The translations under genes and the position numbers were made by a program. The notes beneath the pieces are model-generated. The model was not told the origin of the DNA. It worked only from the letters and a program-made list of their open reading frames with translations, and made no database searches. Shown here piece after piece: positions 59,277 through 64,000 of a stretch of 64,000 nucleotides of DNA. The stretch is from Corticium candelabrum (lineage: Eukaryota; Porifera; Homoscleromorpha; Homosclerophorida; Plakinidae): the NCBI RefSeq assembly GCF_963422355.1, contig NC_085093.1, positions 1,554,551 to 1,618,550 of the forward strand. The letters run 5' to 3'. Position 1 is the stretch's first letter, and each line of letters begins with the position of its first letter.

Positions 59277-61095
59277 TTAAGGCAAATTAACAAAGCATCG
59301 TTTACTAAAACCACCAGGATGTCCTTGAGCATCAATAGCACGTATAACAAAATAGTATGTCCTCCCTTTCATAAACTGAGTTAGAATGCATTGCATAGGT
59401 AAGGGTAAGGCTTTCACTGTTCCAACCTTATTCCACTTGGGATCGGGATGACTGCCTTGCGGAGTAAGAGGAGAGTTGCCTTGATAAGCATACAGTTCAT
59501 ATCGATCAACAATCTGAGATTTGTGAAAGTCATTGGTTGATAGAGTCCATTGCAAAACTATGCCAGAATGAGTTACGTGTGAAGAGACAACGGGAGTGGG
59601 AATACTGTTCGAAGAAAGCAGAGTCCTGCAACTGTTATTTCCTGCCATCCCAGGTACAGGTTGTTGAGCATGAGCAAAATTTGCTACCGGAGCGTATACG
59701 CTGTAACTCGACAGGTTGACAGGAACTGCAGCTGACGTTCTATTGGGCATATTGGCGGTAGTTCTGATGTTTGTTATGTAACCGGCTGGATGCGACGAGT
59801 ACGCTGGTTGATGAATGTGGCGCTGCTGTGAGTATTGAGGACGCGGACAATGTTGATTAGGCGAGTACAAAGGGTAGGGATTTCTCTGCGGAGGGTAAAA
59901 TCTTTGAGAATAATGTTGCTGGGTCAGTTGGTTCGGTCGATGTGAAAGCTGCTGCTGCTGCTGCTGTTGTTGTTGTACTGATGTCGGTGCCCAGCCGAGT
60001 ACACGATCTGACACCACAGTCAAGTCTACGCGTGAGGGTAGTTGCTCTGTAAGTTCTACACGTGTTGTGTGAGCATTACGGCTAGAGGCAGACTGCTCCA
60101 AATGCTGTGTATACGGTGCGACATCAACACGGTCCGGCCGAGCAACAGCCGAGACCGACTGCTCATATTGATTCGAATGATCAAACTTGGTAGACGTGTT
60201 GGTCCACTGCTGTTGTTTATTAGGAGAGCGACAGTGTGGAAAGTCCGGTTGCGACGTCAAATCGACTTGAGTGGTAGAGTAGCCGGATCGATTCACTTGA
60301 TCAACGTGTGACGTCTTATCTACCACCAAAGGTTGTGTAGTAGTCTCCACTGCTAGCACTGCTGACTGATTGTATGGCAAGACGTCTACATTCTGGGTGT
60401 GAGTCACGGTGTCTTGCGTCTCCGTCCTTCTCACGGAGTTATTACCACATCCCGGACTCAAAAACTGGCCTCCTCCTCCGCATGCACTCGAGTGTTGTTT
60501 TTCCTCCACAGATGACACAGGTAATGTCTGTCCGTTTACTGTTGAAAGTGTCATACTGATAACTTGCCGCTGTTGAGAGATCACAGACGGCTGTACAGAC
60601 AACATTCCTCCTATCGTGTTAACATCTCCCGTGCACAACGACTTCATGTTAACGCTGTCGTGTTTAGGAGCTGTAGTCTGACTTGGAGACACGTTTGCAG
60701 TCAAAGGAGGAGATAGTTGTATAACTCTTGGAGTAGTGGTCACGTTAGTAGTCACCGGAGTGACCACTTCCTGGATGCTGTGTTCTGATAGTTTCGGTTC
60801 AGTCATGACTTCACTCTGAGGTGACAACTGCTTCAACGATTTAGAAGCTGTTTGCTGTACGTCAACAACTACATCATCTTACATACACTATCGGCGACAC
60901 AAACCGTTTGTACCTGTTGTTTGTTTGATTTATTGGCCATTTCCTTAATTGTTGCTAACCTTTCGTTTGCTTGTAGCAGCCGCGTCTGTAGCTGTTTGTT
61001 CTCCTCTTCCAAACTAGCTATTCTTTCTGCCAACGGTTTCGATAATAATTCAAACACCTCGTTTACTCTTGATGATACGATGTCGGTGATAGCCT
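59277..61095 (-). CDS. ATF7IP: ATF7IP/MCAF-like chromatin factor (3' part)
   Basis: ATF7IP partners SETDB1 in H3K9 methylation and silencing. The exon ending near 61094 gives a coiled coil (NEVFELLSKPLAERIASLEE and on), then an intron (60.87-60.91 kb), then a large final exon to the stop at 59277-59279. It encodes a long disordered region with a Q9 tract (59.96 kb), Tyr/Pro-rich sequence, and V(D/E)LT motifs (QVDLTSQ, RVELTEQ, RVDLTVV) that look like SUMO-interaction sites. The C-terminal fibronectin-III-like domain is diagnostic: IVLQWTLSTND, YELYAYQG, KWNKVGTVKALPLPM, LTQFMKGRTYYFVIRAID. Human has [28 protein letters not shown]. The 5' exons lie upstream and may include 63773-63996 or fall outside the window. 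Confidence 0.87.
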
Positions 61096-61374
61096 AAAAC
61101 ACCAATTAGAGCATGAGGTGTACTCATTGTCGACGTGCGAAACACTAGGCATAGTAGTGCAGGCCGGTCACGTGACGTACGACCGACCAGTTACGCAATG
61201 GCATAACACGTGACTAAATAGAATAAATATCCTGTATGTCTATATGGTGGACGTCAATCAAGCTGTACAGCTATGGCATGAGGAGGGTTTGCACTGTAGT
61301 GCTTCTTCACTAGAACTAAAGTAATACTCATCTGTGTATCACTGCAACACTTACAACCACTCAGGTCATAGGTG
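61096..61374. other. Upstream of the ATF7IP-like coiled-coil exon
   Basis: Probably intron. It contains CACGTGAC words near 61170-61210 and no recognisable gene. Confidence 0.35.
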
Positions 61375-61383
61375 CATATACAG

Positions 61384-62038
61384 TAGCCTCGAACTTCCAG
61401 ATCAGAGAGCGTGAACTCTAGTCTGGACCAGAATGGTACAAAAATGATTTCGGAAATAGCCTTCTAAGAACTGGAATGTCGGTTGTAAATTCTGATTGGT
61501 TTAGTAGTAATTTGTTATGCTAAGTGCACTAACGCTGATTATGCGTGTGTGAAATCCTCCTGGATGACTAAGTGCATGCCAAAGCCGTGAATAAAGACTC
61601 TGGTGCATGCATGCATCTTAGTTTTAGTTTCAGCTTCAGTTCTTCGATCTCTTCAAGCTTGTGGTGATAGGACATGCACAGCAGCGTCGCTAGACCATCA
61701 CCTTTGACAACTGGTCGAGCGGTAGTCTCGCTAGTTGAGCAGTTAGACTAGCTAGGGTTCTGCCGAGTGTCGTCGTTTCATGCCGTCCACCAAAACATCG
61801 CTGCAAACACAGCAGACGTCTCTTCTTCGTTCGTGAGATCTCATGGCATTTACAAAGAATGTTTGTGTAATGCAAAAGCATGGTATCTTTCCATCTCATT
61901 ATTGAACTAGGTAAAACAACCCTACGCTGTTAGACTACCAGTTAGCATCGCTTTTTGATAAGTACTTCCAAATCATTTTTATATCGTTTTGGTCCAAACT
62001 AGAGTTTGCATGCGTTCTGGTCTGGAAATTCGAGGCTA
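61384..62038. mobile_element. 655-bp Mutator-like non-autonomous element, 9-bp TSD
   Basis: Long terminal inverted repeats of roughly 75 bp start TAGCCTCGAACTTCCAG on the left and TAGCCTCGAATTTCCAG on the right (reverse complement). Both run through CTCTAGT(C/T)TGGACCA and AAAAATGATTT. Perfect 9-bp direct repeats CATATACAG flank it at 61375-61383 and 62039-62047. Long inverted repeats and a 9-bp duplication are the marks of Mutator-like elements. The interior has a - strand frame of about 69 codons (61690-61899) of unknown nature and no transposase. Confidence 0.88.
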
Positions 62039-62192
62039 CATATACAGCAGAGCAAGACCCATCCATTTAGCACAATAATTTTAGTATATGATATCAACTA
62101 AAGACACACCTGCAGCAGCACCGTTCTACTGCTGACTTTTGTTAATCATTTCTTAGATGCTACGGTAGCATTCAACTGGCTGCTTGACTATA

Positions 62193-63182
62193 CAGTCTGC
62201 GTCAAAACTATTGACACATTTCCGGTTTACTTGTGCTATTATTGGAAAGTTTCTTGTTTTGCTATCTATTAAGAAACCGCACCAATTTTTTCTCAAACAG
62301 CTGAAAAGCAGTCACAAAAGCTATTCCATAGTATGAGCATCCGTGTAGAGAAATTTTCCATCATGAAATGAGTTGTGAAAGACAACGCCGCTATATTCTG
62401 TTACTATACCGCTCCAGTACCAAAAAGCCATCTAAGATCTGCCAACTTTTACGTGTTTCTCGCTCTACTGCTTACTGAACTCTCCATAGACTGAACTCTG
62501 GAGAAGAAGTTCAATGCAGAGCTTCCCGTGGAAACCCAAAAAACTAGCTGAACCATCAAACAGCTTCAATTAGTGAATATGACATCAATGCAACAAGGAA
62601 CAACAAATCAGCAAACAACTTGCACATCAGCTTACAGAGCAGGAAGTTGTCGTCATGCAGTTCTTCCACCAGCAGAAGAGAACTTCATGATGCAAGTATT
62701 GCTACACGATGCCTAAGAATTAAAATTCCGCTGCTAGTGAAGCTAGAAGAATGAGACTCTGGGCGTCACGGTTTCTCGATTGGCCCGCTAGCTCACCAGA
62801 TCTTGCATGAAATAGAACACTTTTGGGCAGTCATCAAGCGACGTGTTGAGCTTCTAGGCCTCAAAACGTTCATGAACTGGAAGACGCAATCCAGGCGGAG
62901 TGACATTTGCTCACGCCTTGTGATCTGTTGCTGTACATTGACTGCATGTCTAGCCGAATGCGCCTTTGTCTAGAGCTACGCTAATGATCAAGAAATGAAA
63001 GGAGGACACAAGCTACTGATGCACACTTGTATGTTTCTAAAAGTCTACCAAACCTACAAGCATATACAATAGTTCTCTTCTATCTAGAAATGTACGTGAC
63101 GTGAAAACGGATGCGTTTCTGTTCACACTAGCCATTGCCCCGCCTCCAACCATAAATGTGTCAATAGTTTTGACGCGGACTG
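62193..63182 (+). mobile_element. Degenerate Tc1/mariner transposon
   Basis: The ends are inverted repeats CAGTCTGCGTCAAAACTATT on the left and CAGTCCGCGTCAAAACTATT on the right (reverse complement), each flanked by TA. The interior keeps pieces of a DD34E-type transposase on the + strand: DWPASSPDLA followed after a frameshift by HFWAVIKRRVELLGLK near 62775-62865, typical of the DWP.SPDLNPIE..W motif. Stops and frameshifts show it is dead. At about 990 bp it is near full length for the family. Confidence 0.9.
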
Positions 63183-63772
63183 TACCTACTGTAAATACAA
63201 TATGTACCCTACTAATCCAATTTTTTATCAAATAAAGTTCTTTTCAAAACTTCTGTTCTTGTAAAACTGTTTCGTAAAGAAAATAGTTTTCCCACCTTGA
63301 AAAACTTTCTATATAAGGGATTTTCTTTTTGTGCGTGTGCTTTTTGGTTATGGCGTGTTCTGCTAGTAAGTGGAAGGCGACACGAGATTCATTTCCAGAG
63401 AGCAATACGTCTCTTTTAGAGTTTGGGTTTGTTTGTCTGTCAAAGCAAAGTGCCTACACCAAAGCCAATTACGTACCTTGAATCGATGATGATAAAGATG
63501 ACAGAAGACAAATAAAGATTTATCCAAAAAGTACTTAATGAAAAGAACTCGAATCGATAAAAAAGATTTCAGTGACTTTGAAAAACGTGATTCGATAAAA
63601 AATAGAATCAGTAGGGTACCATGTAGTGGAATTAAACTTAGGGGTGGAAATTAATATTAATATCACGTGATCACTACAAACTCTTACTTCAAGGTTTTTA
63701 CTCAACATCTAGAGGATATCCGACATTCACAAGTGACACTTCCACACACTTAACAAACAAACCTTTGGCTTA
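63183..63772. other. Non-coding stretch
   Basis: A/T-rich and probably intronic if the 63.8-kb exon belongs to the ATF7IP-like gene. It includes ATATCACGTGATC near 63660. No gene supported. Confidence 0.35.
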
Positions 63773-63996
63773 TAGCCGAAACACGCATGTGTCTGCGTTT
63801 CTGAATGAACTTTCTGTGCCTTTTCGTTCTCCAGTTTGCTCTCCACGCAAATAGCCGTAAACCGTTTTCCATCTGCTTTCTGCACAGGTGACGTTGTCAA
63901 TCCGTTTGTCATTCTTTCCGGTGTGTTTACCGTCAGAGCTGGAGTGTGGAGAGGCCTCATGGGCGGTGGTGATGGCTTCATGGGCTTCACTCTCAA
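63773..63996 (-). CDS. Partial coding exon, possibly upstream ATF7IP-like exon
   Basis: The - strand frame enters from beyond the window edge and reads VKPMKPSPPPMRPLHTPALT, then SPVQKADGKRFTAICVESKL and CFGYKPK before a GTTTGT donor. It is Pro/Thr-rich then charged, with no known domain. The same strand and proximity suggest the ATF7IP-like gene, but an independent gene is equally possible. Confidence 0.45.
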
Positions 63997-64000
63997 CGTA

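Overview
This window is nuclear DNA from an animal. The genes are split by many short GT-AG introns (often 50-100 nt), lie on both strands, and have clear metazoan relatives: METTL14, V-ATPase subunit H, ARP8, WDR90, UPF0193/EVG1, a MICAL-like protein, U1-C, MEKK1/MAP3K1, HID1 and ATF7IP. The short introns, gene density, abundant (CA)n and (GACA)n microsatellites and numerous small transposon relics suggest an early-branching invertebrate, perhaps a sponge. The species cannot be fixed from the sequence. I saw no bacterial operon, CRISPR array, viral genome or tRNA gene.

Layout. 0.36-3.4 kb (+): METTL14, complete in eight exons. 3.8-6.8 kb (-): ATP6V1H. 7.2-11.2 kb (-): ACTR8/ARP8. 11.4-28.3 kb (-): WDR90/POC16, a large gene whose introns hold satellites, a retroelement fragment and a tRNA-derived SINE. 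28.3-29.4 kb (+): EVG1 (C22orf23 type), head-to-head with WDR90 and tail-to-tail with a MICAL-like gene (29.5-34.0 kb, -). 34.1-35.35 kb (+): SNRPC, whose start codon is 56 bp from that of the MICAL-like gene. 35.6-36.9 kb (-): secreted EMI-like/CUB protein. 37.3-42.0 kb (-): MAP3K1. 42.1-44.7 kb (+): an unrecognised gene, head-to-head with MAP3K1. 45.4-52.8 kb (-): HID1, with a SINE in an early intron. 52.8-54.0 kb: a TIR-bounded DNA transposon with a PHD-finger relic. 54.9-56.7 kb (+): intronless secreted PLC-like phosphodiesterase. 57.1-58.8 kb (-): PH-domain protein. 59.3 kb to at least 61.1 kb, possibly to the window end (-): ATF7IP/MCAF-like chromatin factor, with two more DNA transposons upstream of its last recognised exons.

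The genes are mostly housekeeping or widely conserved and do not form one pathway: RNA methylation, splicing, proton pumping, chromatin remodelling and silencing, centriole/cilium, endocytic recycling, kinase signalling and Golgi trafficking. The notable organisation is three divergent gene pairs with tiny shared promoters and one tail-to-tail pair (EVG1/MICAL-like) that matches the human C22orf23/MICALL1 arrangement as I recall it. The least described material is mobile: two inverted-repeat elements sharing a TAG(T/C)CTCG terminus, each with a perfect 9-bp target duplication; a Tc1/mariner relic; the PHD-bearing element; and two copies of one SINE family, each abutting a (TG)n tract.
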